DNA of 5,624 nt from an uncultured Bacteroidales bacterium (GCA_937995875.1 CALKIW010000089.1:1-5624), one strand, 5' to 3'; positions 1-5,433 are shown, counted from the first letter of the stretch. Made by a program: numbers and translations. Notes: generated from the letters alone by a model not told the origin.

Positions 1-82
1 ATGAACAACCAGATTATTTGTCGTGAACAATAAAACTGTTTGTCATGAACATCAGGATAATTTGTCGTGAGCAATAAGTTAC
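1..82 (+). repeat. 22-base-period direct repeats (iteron-like, array A)
   Basis: Three tandem units start at 17, 39 and 61, exactly 22 bases apart. A fourth, partial unit (1-16) is cut by the window edge and aligns with the last 16 bases of the unit. The core is TTTGTCGTGAACAATAA, with the second copy reading TTTGTCATGAACATC and the third TTTGTCGTGAGCAATAA. A 22-base period is two helical turns, so bound proteins would stack on one face, as in iterons of Rep-type origins. The array lies just beyond the 3' end of the minus-strand yaaA gene and may continue to the left. A lone related copy occurs at 1054. The periodicity is seen directly; the iteron role is inferred. Confidence 0.75.
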
Positions 83-95
83 GGAGGGCGGACTG

Positions 96-854
96 CTATT
101 TGATGAAGTGGGGATGGAGCGAATCGCCATAGTTTTCACGGTAGCGGTAGCCGTTATGCTCAAAAGTGAGCAGCGCTAAGGGCGACGAATAGCGGTTAAG
201 CAGAATTTCGCGCGCCATCGCTCCCCGACAACTCTTGGCATGAACCGAAACCGTCTTCAGCCGATGGCCTTCATCGGCGTAGAACAACGGCTGCACCACC
301 GTAACCTCGCGGCACACCCTACCCCACTCGAAAAGCTGCTCCATCTCGCCGGTAGCCAAATGGACGAGCACACCATCATCGGCCTTCACGGCGTCGATGA
401 GCACATCGGTGATGCGGCTGCGCCAATAGGTAAACATCGTTTCGCCGTCTGTGGCTTGCAAGCGCACGTTGCCCTCCAAACGGTAAGGGTGTATGAGGTC
501 GAGCGGGCGAAGCAGTCCATAGAGAAACGAACAGATAAACAGATGGTCGTGGGCATACAGGAAATCAGCGTCGTTGAACTCCGAAGCGCGAAGATATTTA
601 AAGGCTTGTCCGTAATAAGCCAGTATGGCCGGCAGTTTTTCAGACTCGTCGAGAAACCGCCCGTAGCGCAGGTGATTCTCCTGTGCGAGCGACTGACTGC
701 AGTGTAATGCCCCTGCAAGCTCATCTATAGACCACTGCCCAAGCTCAAGGGCGAAGCGATTGGCTTCTGCCTCAAAATGAGGCGAACTGACGCTGGGCAC
801 GCTAACCGTCGTGTCGTTATTCATGATTTTGGCACAAGCCAGTAGTATTTGCAT
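96..854 (-). CDS. yaaA: YaaA/DUF328 family peroxide-stress protein
   Basis: 252-residue cytoplasmic protein of the YaaA (UPF0246/DUF328) family. Family members protect against hydrogen peroxide in E. coli by limiting free intracellular iron and so Fenton damage to DNA and proteins. Visible family signatures are the N-terminal MQILLACAK (family form M-hhLSPAK), the strong block FLYGLLRPLD at residues about 110-119 followed by HPYRLE, and the late block AKSCRGAMAREIL with K207, R210 and G211. Length matches the usual 250-260 residues. The reading frame is open further upstream to an ATG at 920, but I chose the ATG at 852-854 because the family begins here and because a TAnnTTTG promoter element at 881-888 lies inside the longer version. 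It is monocistronic in this window; no terminator hairpin is evident before array A. The family SPAK motif reads ACAK here, a mild divergence. Confidence 0.9.
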   Translation of the reverse strand: MQILLACAKIMNNDTTVSVPSVSSPHFEAEANRFALELGQWSIDELAGALHCSQSLAQENHLRYGRFLDESEKLPAILAYYGQAFKYLRASEFNDADFLYAHDHLFICSFLYGLLRPLDLIHPYRLEGNVRLQATDGETMFTYWRSRITDVLIDAVKADDGVLVHLATGEMEQLFEWGRVCREVTVVQPLFYADEGHRLKTVSVHAKSCRGAMAREILLNRYSSPLALLTFEHNGYRYRENYGDSLHPHFIK

Positions 855-880
855 AGTCGATGTGTAGTGTTGGTTGTGAG

Positions 881-888
881 CAAAGATA
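881..888 (-). promoter_or_regulatory. Candidate -7 element for yaaA
   Basis: On the minus strand this reads TATCTTTG, a full match to the Bacteroidota -7 consensus TAnnTTTG. It would place transcription start near 874-877, about 20 bases before the ATG at 854. The -33 position (about 908-912) reads AGTG or CAGT, a poor match to TTTG. The element sits in a near-palindrome, AAAG-ATACGTAT-T-CTTT (882-898), that could be a regulator site. Confidence 0.5.
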
Positions 889-1150
889 CGTATTCTTTGG
901 GAAACATCACTGGCCTGCACCTTGTTTTTGTGCTATTTTGCAGCATAAACAGTCATAATTGACTTTTAAAAGAACTTTTTAGAGCATAAAAACATGCACG
1001 CTTCATCATTCACGTTGGTAGCAGAAAATAGTTTACCGCTACCCTTTCATTTATTTGTCGTAAACCATTGACAATAAGTATAATATAAAAAACACTCTCT
1101 GATATTTAGACCATCGATCAATTTTAATATGTAGCCATAGAAAGCTGAAA

Positions 1151-1253
1151 CTTGGTATTTTAAACTCCAAATCCTTGAAGAATTTCGGAAAAGATGTATA
1201 GACGGCCGAAATATGCCCAAATTTTTCAAGTTTCTCGACATCTTGGTATTTTA
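1151..1253. repeat. Structured element: inverted repeat framed by 12-base direct repeats
   Basis: CTTGGTATTTTA occurs at 1151-1162 and again at 1242-1253. Between them, CTTGAAGAATTT (1174-1185) is complementary to AAATTTTTCAAG (1219-1230) at 11 of 12 positions, the twelfth being a G-T wobble. A nested pair TTTCGG (1183-1188) and CCGAAA (1206-1211) can extend or compete with the outer stem. The arrangement could be a small interspersed repeat, a MITE-like remnant or a structured RNA. I do not recognise it as a known element. Confidence 0.5.
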
Positions 1254-1276
1254 TTGCGATAAAACACCCGTTTTCT

Positions 1277-1297
1277 ATTAATTACGTAGTAATTAAT
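1277..1297. promoter_or_regulatory. 21-base perfect hyphenated palindrome
   Basis: Arms ATTAATTAC (1277-1285) and GTAATTAAT (1289-1297) are exact reverse complements around the 3-base centre GTA. It lies 49 bases before the first iteron (1346). Such a dyad next to an origin is a plausible binding site for a replication, partition or repressor protein, but nothing in the sequence identifies the ligand. Confidence 0.5.
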
Positions 1298-1339
1298 GGA
1301 TAAGCTGATCGCATTTTGCTCTCCGTGTCAAATAAAAAG

Positions 1340-1696
1340 AACATCCTCCCTAAATGTCGCACATCGAAGAAAACATTGCACCAAACATCCTCCCTAAATG
1401 TCGCACCATTTTATAACTAACTGAACACAAGAACTTTATTGCATTGTATAATTAACAATAAAAAAAATAGCGGTCAATAGAAAAGGATAAAAAGATTGGA
1501 ATCCTATCCAACATCCAGAATATTGTAAAATATAAGTCAGCAGAAAGAGAAGAACTTCCCTATATGTCGGAGCCAACCTCCCTATATGTCGTAACACTGT
1601 AAAACATGCTCCCTATATGTCGCACCAATACTCCCTAAGTGTCGCACCAATGTTCCCTATATGTCGCACCAATACTCCCTAAGTGTCGCACATCAA
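1340..1696 (+). repeat. Main iteron array (array B), eight copies
   Basis: Eight same-orientation copies of CTCCCTAWRTGTCGCAC lie at 1346-1362, 1390-1406, 1556-1572, 1578-1594, 1609-1625, 1631-1647, 1653-1669 and 1675-1691. Start-to-start distances are 44, 166, 22, 31, 22, 22 and 22. Copies 1 and 2 share 23 identical bases including the preceding AACATC. Copies 5 to 8 are tightly packed with a CAATA/CAATG linker and alternate between TATAT and TAAGT, so copies 7-8 look like a 44-base duplication of copies 5-6. Copies 3 and 4 have degenerate right ends (GTCGGAG, GTCGTAA). Two-turn spacing beside an A+T-rich tract is the classic layout of an iteron-controlled replication origin. The repeats are directly visible; the origin role is inferred by architecture. 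Confidence 0.85.
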
Positions 1697-2741
1697 GCCT
1701 GCAAAATACTGTATAATAACAAGTTACACACTCCTACTAATATCATGAACTAATGACATATATAATGATATAACTATCTTATGAAAATTTTTATTTTTTT
1801 CTCTTTTTATTTTTTGATAGATAACGTAGGTTTTGTTTTACAATTCTTCTTGACAATGCCAATATATTTCTATATAAATATATAAACATACTAAAATATA
1901 TCTAAATATATATACTAAAGTGTAAACGTACAAACATTTATATATATAAATGCTTAATCAATGATTTATCCATTTATGTTTGACATATACCTGTTTTTTA
2001 TTTTTGCTTCTTGTCTTTTTGTGCATCTTTGCTGGAGTTGGGTTTGTTTACCCTATATACGTATATAATTATACAAATATATAAATAAAATACTATTTAA
2101 ACATTTTATTATATAGATGTATAACTATTGATTTATGTTTATATATAGCCGTACATTCAAATACTTATATTCGCACATGTTTATACTTTTATATTTATAT
2201 TTTTTTGCTTGTATATGCTATTATATATGTGTATTTTAATATATATGTTTATTTACTTATTTGTATCTATGTGTAATAGTTTATAAAACTAATTATATAT
2301 TTATATTATTGTTTATTTAAATGTTTGTTTAATACGTTTGTATTTTTATATAAGTATATAAACATATAATTTCCTTCTTTTTTTATAACTTGTTTTAATC
2401 CTTTGTTTGTCAGTTTGTTATTTCAGATTATGCTCAGATTTTTTCTGTTATATTGCATTTCGTTATGCCATGTGTGGTCTGTTAGTATTGTGGTTTAAAA
2501 TATAAAAATATAAATATATAAATAAATATAAAGGTGTTTGTGTTAGTGAATAATGACGTTTATATATAAATAACTAATTACGTATTTATGTATATACGTA
2601 TATATGCTGTTATATTAAAATACTTATATATTAAAATACTTTTGTATTAACATTTTTATAACTAAATAGTTTAAAATATATTTGTTTGTATAGATAAAAA
2701 CGCTTATATTTGCAAATACAATTATATATATAAATATTGAT
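1697..2741. other. 1 kb A+T-rich tract, likely duplex-unwinding region
   Basis: This stretch has no credible gene on either strand and appears roughly 80-85% A+T by eye. It is dominated by TATA/ATAAATA runs plus a pyrimidine-rich top strand at about 1787-1820. The 15-mer TATATTAAAATACTT is repeated at 2611-2625 and 2627-2641 (period 16). Two islands are less monotonous: about 2001-2053, ending in GGGT-6-ACCC (2040-2053), and about 2395-2495, with TCAGATT twice. Isolated TAnnTTTG matches occur (for example 2333-2340 and 2637-2644), but without a good -33 box they are weak, so a small RNA from this tract is possible but not shown. Confidence 0.65.
2681..2712 (+). promoter_or_regulatory. parA promoter, Bacteroidota -33/-7 type
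   Basis: TTTG at 2681-2684, a 20-base gap, and TATATTTG at 2705-2712 match the Bacteroidota consensus TTTG-N19-21-TAnnTTTG. Transcription would start near 2716-2719, giving a leader of about 25 bases to the ATG at 2742. The -7 element overlaps a perfect 12-base palindrome, TATTTGCAAATA (2707-2718), a good candidate operator for autoregulation by a partition protein. Confidence 0.75.
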
Positions 2742-3407
2742 ATGAAGAATCGCAAAATAGTATTTGCCAATCAGAAGGGAGGCGTGGGCAAGTCTACGCT
2801 GTGTATGCTTTTTGCTAATTACCTGACATGGAAGAAGCAGGATGTATGCATTATAGACACAGACTTGCAGAAGTCTATTTCTATGCAGCGGCGCAAGGAT
2901 ATGGAGATATTTGAGGGACAGGAGGAGCCCTACACGATACAGGATTTTGACGTACAAGACCCTGAAACGATGCAGCAACTCATGGATTCCGCCTCGGAGA
3001 CAGAGGGCTTTGTGTTGTTCGACTCTCCGGGTAATGTTTCCGAAGACGGCTTGGTGCCGATGTTTACCTCTGCCGACTTCATTATCTGTCCATACGAATA
3101 TGAGGAAAAGACACTCGACTCCACCGGTATGTTTGTGCAGGTGATCAATGCCTTGCGACAGGCCACGCCGGATATGGAGGCAAAGCTTTTCTTTGTGCCC
3201 AACCGCATAGACGTGAGAATCGGTACGGCGGACGAGTTGAAGATGTGGAAGCAAACCGATGCTATCTTTAAGCAGCTTGGCTCGGTTACGCCACGCATCA
3301 CGGCACGGGCAGCGTTAAAGCGTATCAACACATTCGAAATTACGGCAGCCCAGCGAGAAGCGGTGAAACCCGCTTTCGATTTCATGATGCGAAGAATGAA
3401 AGAGTAG
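2742..3407 (+). CDS. parA: ParA/MinD-type partition ATPase
   Basis: 221-residue cytoplasmic P-loop ATPase of the ParA family, which uses ATP-dependent non-specific DNA binding to separate replicon copies. A deviant Walker A motif, KGGVGKST, spans residues 12-19 with signature lysine K12 and catalytic K17. The Walker A' motif DTDLQKS (39-45) has L in place of the usual P, and Walker B FVLFDSPG covers 90-97. The segment CPYEYEEKTLDST after Walker B resembles ParA-like proteins, including TraA, of Bacteroidota plasmids and conjugative elements. There is no N-terminal helix-turn-helix extension, so it is of the short (type Ib-like) kind, in which a partner protein usually provides site recognition and repression. 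The ATG at 2742 follows a strong promoter, with no Shine-Dalgarno, as is usual in this phylum. It is likely to work with the gene at 3716. A TraA-type role in a conjugative element is the main alternative. Confidence 0.9.
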   Translation: MKNRKIVFANQKGGVGKSTLCMLFANYLTWKKQDVCIIDTDLQKSISMQRRKDMEIFEGQEEPYTIQDFDVQDPETMQQLMDSASETEGFVLFDSPGNVSEDGLVPMFTSADFIICPYEYEEKTLDSTGMFVQVINALRQATPDMEAKLFFVPNRIDVRIGTADELKMWKQTDAIFKQLGSVTPRITARAALKRINTFEITAAQREAVKPAFDFMMRRMKE

Positions 3408-3715
3408 GGTGCGCAGGCTCAGTTTTACGTGCTACCCCTGTTTAGACTGAAGGGGGCTACAATGTCAGCATTGATAAATATAATCTTTCAGTTGTATGGA
3501 CTTAAAGCCTATGGGGTGTCTGAATGGGCACCGTGCTGATTACGATGATGTCATTGTGGCTGACGAAAGTAGAGGTGTTGGCAGTAAACCTTATTAATAT
3601 AGATGCAACATACGGTTGTATGTGTGAAGCAAAGGCGATGCAACGACAATATTGTGTGCGAAAATGTATAAAAACCTAAATGTGCAAAAATATAAATATA
3701 TAAAAATATAAGACT
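3408..3715. other. Gene-free spacer between parA and its presumed partner
   Basis: No credible gene is seen in these 308 bases; the longest plausible start (ATG at 3462) gives only 25 codons. The stretch holds CCCCT/AGGGG arms around an 11-base loop (about 3435-3455) without a T-run. It also holds a hairpin with perfect arms ACATAC and GTATGT around GGTT (3608-3623) and the 10-base palindrome ACAATATTGT (3646-3655). The last two sit just upstream of the next gene and are candidate operator or centromere (parS-like) sites. Confidence 0.5.
3652..3684 (+). promoter_or_regulatory. Candidate promoter for the DUF3408-like gene
   Basis: TAAATGTG at 3677-3684 matches TAnnTTTG except for one base. 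TTGTG at 3652-3656 lies at the right distance (about 20 bases) for a -33 box. The leader that follows is A/T-only like that of parA. The palindrome ACAATATTGT (3646-3655) overlaps the -33 position and could be an operator. The match is imperfect, so read-through from parA remains possible. Confidence 0.4.
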
Positions 3716-4372
3716 ATGGCAAAGAAGAAGACACGTGTCATGCTTCCCGGCGGTATTCAGGGATTGGTGCATGATTTACAGAATGGGACATCGAAATATG
3801 CGCAGAGACCGATTGTTGAAGATGTGAACGACGCTGCTGATGATGAGCAGCAGGAAGTTGCAGATGATCGGGAGCAAGAAGCAGAGCAGGGTGGGGGAGC
3901 CGAAACAGTAGCAATCTCCGTTGCCGAGGAACGCCCTACGACAGACAAAGCCGTGGGCCAGTCTGCTTCGACGGAAAAGCAAGTGCGCCCGGAGGTGACG
4001 CCCGTAGACACGCCACAGAGCGATCGGAGCGATGAGCGTGCAGGACAGAGCGAAGCAACCTCGTCGGCAGAGGTAGGCAAGGACGCTGATGCGCCCAACC
4101 AACCGGCCATGCGCGAGTATCACATCGTGAAAGATGACTCGAAAGACAGTTGGGACCTCTTTATCGACATGGCCCGCCAGTATAAGTCGGGCGATGGCAA
4201 GTTGGCAACCATCTATATCGACGAGACTCTCAAGAGCGTGTTGGACCGCATGAAATATGCCGGGACGGAGAAACTCTCCACCTCCGCCATCCTCAGTTCC
4301 ATCGTGGCCCGATTCATCTACGACCATGAGGACCAAATCAGGAAGGTGCTGTTCAGCGGTGACCTGATTTGA
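3716..4372 (+). CDS. DUF3408-like protein, probable ribbon-helix-helix partner of ParA
   Basis: 218-residue soluble protein in three parts. Residues 1-30 are basic and glycine-containing (AKKKTRVMLPGGIQGLVHD). Residues about 35-130 are a low-complexity, E/D/Q/S/T/A-rich, probably disordered linker. Residues about 132-214 form a folded end, with LATIYIDETLKSVLDRM (163-179) followed by two predicted helices ending HEDQIRKVLF. A strand then two helices is the ribbon-helix-helix pattern, and the segment resembles DUF3408, found beside ParA-like genes in Bacteroidota plasmids and conjugative transposons (TraA-TraB order). I infer that it binds a centromere-like or operator site and stimulates ParA through its basic N-terminus. 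The ATG at 3716 is the first in frame after the A+T-rich leader. The G+C content is visibly higher than that of parA. It could instead be a conjugation protein; no mobilisation genes are seen. Confidence 0.65.
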   Translation: MAKKKTRVMLPGGIQGLVHDLQNGTSKYAQRPIVEDVNDAADDEQQEVADDREQEAEQGGGAETVAISVAEERPTTDKAVGQSASTEKQVRPEVTPVDTPQSDRSDERAGQSEATSSAEVGKDADAPNQPAMREYHIVKDDSKDSWDLFIDMARQYKSGDGKLATIYIDETLKSVLDRMKYAGTEKLSTSAILSSIVARFIYDHEDQIRKVLFSGDLI

Positions 4373-4724
4373 CGACAACGCAGTACTGGAGGGCTGACTA
4401 TTGTGATTCTGATGGGGCTTTGGGCGGGTAACAAGTTACTTCCGTTGCCCGGCCAAAGCAAGTTTCGACAGAAAGTCTAAACAAAAAATAATGTCAGTTC
4501 AGGTTGTCAAGGCTTTCCATACTTTTTTTACAGGATGAGAACGTCTGGATGTCAGGCAGAAATGCAAGAGGCAGAACTTGGACGCAGCACAAACTCGGTG
4601 TGTTTTTGGAGAAATCGTTTGACAAGACTACAACTGACGTTGAAAAACAACAGCTATCAGATCACCGTATTATACGGAGTGGACCAACAAGTTGAAACTT
4701 TAATATGAAATAATTCCAATAATA
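4373..4724. other. Gene-free spacer with one hairpin
   Basis: Apart from the hairpin at 4417-4459 I find nothing I can name. A frame opening with TTG at 4504 runs 63 codons (an ATG version starts at 4549 with 48 codons) but has no recognisable motif and no promoter. It could be a decayed gene fragment or chance. An inverted repeat, ATATGAAA (4703-4710) and TTTCATAT (4726-4733), overlaps the -33 position of the next promoter. Confidence 0.45.
4417..4459 (+). terminator. GC-rich hairpin, possible terminator after the partition genes
   Basis: Outer arms GCTTTGG (4417-4423) and CCAAAGC (4453-4459) are exact complements. Inner arms GTAAC (4428-4432) and GTTAC (4435-4439) close a tiny AA loop; GGGC/GCCC pairs offer further or alternative pairing. 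It starts 45 bases after the stop at 4372. No T-run follows, so it may be a processing or stabilising structure rather than a rho-independent terminator. Confidence 0.45.
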
Positions 4725-4756
4725 TTTTCATATATCATTATTTTTCCCTAACTTTG
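4725..4756 (+). promoter_or_regulatory. Ferritin gene promoter
   Basis: TAACTTTG at 4749-4756 is a full match to TAnnTTTG. TTTT at 4725-4728 stands 20 bases upstream as a -33 box (consensus TTTG). Start of transcription would be near 4760-4763, leaving a leader of about 150 bases. The 8-base inverted repeat 4703-4710/4726-4733 covers the -33 box and could be a repressor or activator site for iron or redox control. Confidence 0.6.
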
Positions 4757-4759
4757 TGA

Positions 4760-4912
4760 AAGTAATCGCTGAATAGTCTGATGACAGGCGGAGCAAAAAG
4801 GAGCAGGAAAATGTTCCCGTTCTGCTCAATTATGGTTTTCAAGTCCATGTGCGACTTGTGGCATGATATTCGGCGACAGACTTGAATATTTAATTTTTAA
4901 ACTATAGCAATT
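4760..4912 (+). other. Long structured 5' leader of the ferritin gene
   Basis: The predicted untranslated leader holds a hairpin with arms GAGCAGGA (4801-4808) and TTCTGCTC (4820-4827), including one G-U pair. It also holds two mutually exclusive stems that share the same arm: CAAGTC (4840-4845) with GACTTG at 4853-4858 (7-base loop), or TTCAAGTC (4838-4845) with GACTTGAA at 4879-4886. Competing stems suggest a possible regulatory switch. I recognise no known riboswitch class, and short stems like these can arise by chance. Confidence 0.35.
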
Positions 4913-5401
4913 ATGGACATCAACAAAAAAATGCAGGACGCATTCAATGCGCAAATCAAAGAAGAACTATACGCATCACACCTTTACCTTCAGATGGCAT
5001 TCTGGTTCAGCAAGGAAGGCTGGAACGGTTTTGCCGGCTGGATGGGCAAACAGAGCCATGAGGAGAAGGAACACGCTATGGATATGGCCAAATTCTTGGT
5101 AGATCGTGGCGGTGAGGTGTTGCTCACAGATATACCTTCCGTTCAGACCTCTTGGGACAGTCCGCTGGACGTATTCAAGGATGCACTGGCTCACGAGCAG
5201 CATGTTTCGGCTCAGATAGAGAAGTTGGCCGACGTGGCCGATGAGGTGCAGGATCGTGCCGCTGCAAACTTCTGTGCTAAGTATGTGGACGAGCAAGTGG
5301 AGGAGGAGAAAACCATGCGCGACATCCTAAATCTTTTCAAACACGCCGGAGGTGCAGGCTTTGCGCTTATTGACCATATCATAGGCGAGAGCAGAAAATA
5401 A
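4913..5401 (+). CDS. ftnA: Bacterial non-haem ferritin
   Basis: 162-residue ferritin. Subunits of this family assemble into a 24-mer cage that oxidises Fe(II) to Fe(III) and stores it as mineral in the cytosol. The length fits FtnA (about 165). The ferroxidase ligands line up one residue later than in E. coli FtnA: E18, E51, H54, E95, Q128 and E131, with the conserved Y25. Motifs seen are EELYASHLYLQMAFWF (helix A), QSHEEKEHAMDMAKFLVDRGG (helix B), LAHEQHVS (helix C) and YVDEQVEEEK (helix D). No haem-binding bacterioferritin methionine is apparent at the usual position, so I call ferritin rather than Bfr. The ATG at 4913 is preceded by an A/T leader without Shine-Dalgarno. The gene is a single-gene unit with its own promoter (4725-4756) and terminator (5434-5466). 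All catalytic residues are present, so it should be functional. Confidence 0.95.
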   Translation: MDINKKMQDAFNAQIKEELYASHLYLQMAFWFSKEGWNGFAGWMGKQSHEEKEHAMDMAKFLVDRGGEVLLTDIPSVQTSWDSPLDVFKDALAHEQHVSAQIEKLADVADEVQDRAAANFCAKYVDEQVEEEKTMRDILNLFKHAGGAGFALIDHIIGESRK

Positions 5402-5433
5402 TTCGGTTGTGGAAAACAATCGGTATAGAATAG

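Larger units (their letters stand above)
889..1339. other. Gene-free spacer with structured elements
   Basis: I see no credible coding sequence here. The only open frame of note (minus strand, about 64 codons, 1047-1241) has no family resemblance I recognise and overlaps inverted repeats. Contents: a hairpin with perfect 6-base arms GGTAGC/GCTACC (1017-1022 and 1038-1043); a lone copy of the array-A repeat core TTTGTCGTAAAC at 1054-1065, with CAATAAG following at 1072-1078; a complex inverted repeat with flanking direct repeats (1151-1253); and a 21-base palindrome (1277-1297). These lie between yaaA and the main iteron block and probably belong to the origin or its control region. Confidence 0.6.
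1346..2741. other. Probable iteron-type replication origin region
   Basis: The region combines the array-B iterons (1346-1691) with about 1 kb of A+T-rich, easily melted DNA leading into parA. Known iteron origins pair initiator-binding repeats with an adjacent A+T-rich unwinding element and often sit beside partition genes. No initiator gene is present here. DnaA boxes are weak: TTATCCATT at 1966-1974 matches 7 of 9 bases of TTATCCACA, and TGTGTAATA near 2270 matches 7 of 9 on the other strand, which in such A+T-rich DNA may be chance. The alternative is an incompatibility or copy-number control locus without origin activity. Confidence 0.6.

Noticed and set aside
240..707. Open plus-strand frame of 155 codons opposite yaaA
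   Set aside because: It lies wholly antisense to a gene with clear family motifs, has no promoter and its translation has no recognisable domain.
855..920. Longer yaaA start at 920
   Set aside because: The extra 22 residues are not part of the family, and a TAnnTTTG promoter element (881-888) lies inside this extension.
1047..1241. Minus-strand frame of 64 codons
   Set aside because: It overlaps inverted repeats and a lone iteron-like copy, and shows no family motif; more likely a by-product of the structured element.
1346..1691. CRISPR array
   Set aside because: Repeat units are only 17 bases with spacers of about 5 bases and degenerate copies; there are no unique 30-base spacers and no cas genes.
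1966..1974. DnaA box TTATCCATT
   Set aside because: Only 7 of 9 bases match the consensus, and such matches are expected by chance in A+T-rich DNA; not listed as a feature.
2631..3254. Long minus-strand frame opposite parA
   Set aside because: It is antisense to the Walker motifs of ParA, and its C-terminal part translates A+T-rich non-coding DNA.
3757..4378. Two minus-strand frames opposite the DUF3408-like gene
   Set aside because: They are shadows produced by the compositional bias of the acidic linker; no motif or promoter supports them.
4504..4695. TTG-started frame of 63 codons in the spacer before ferritin
   Set aside because: Rare start, no recognisable motif, no promoter or ribosome site; kept only as a possible decayed fragment.
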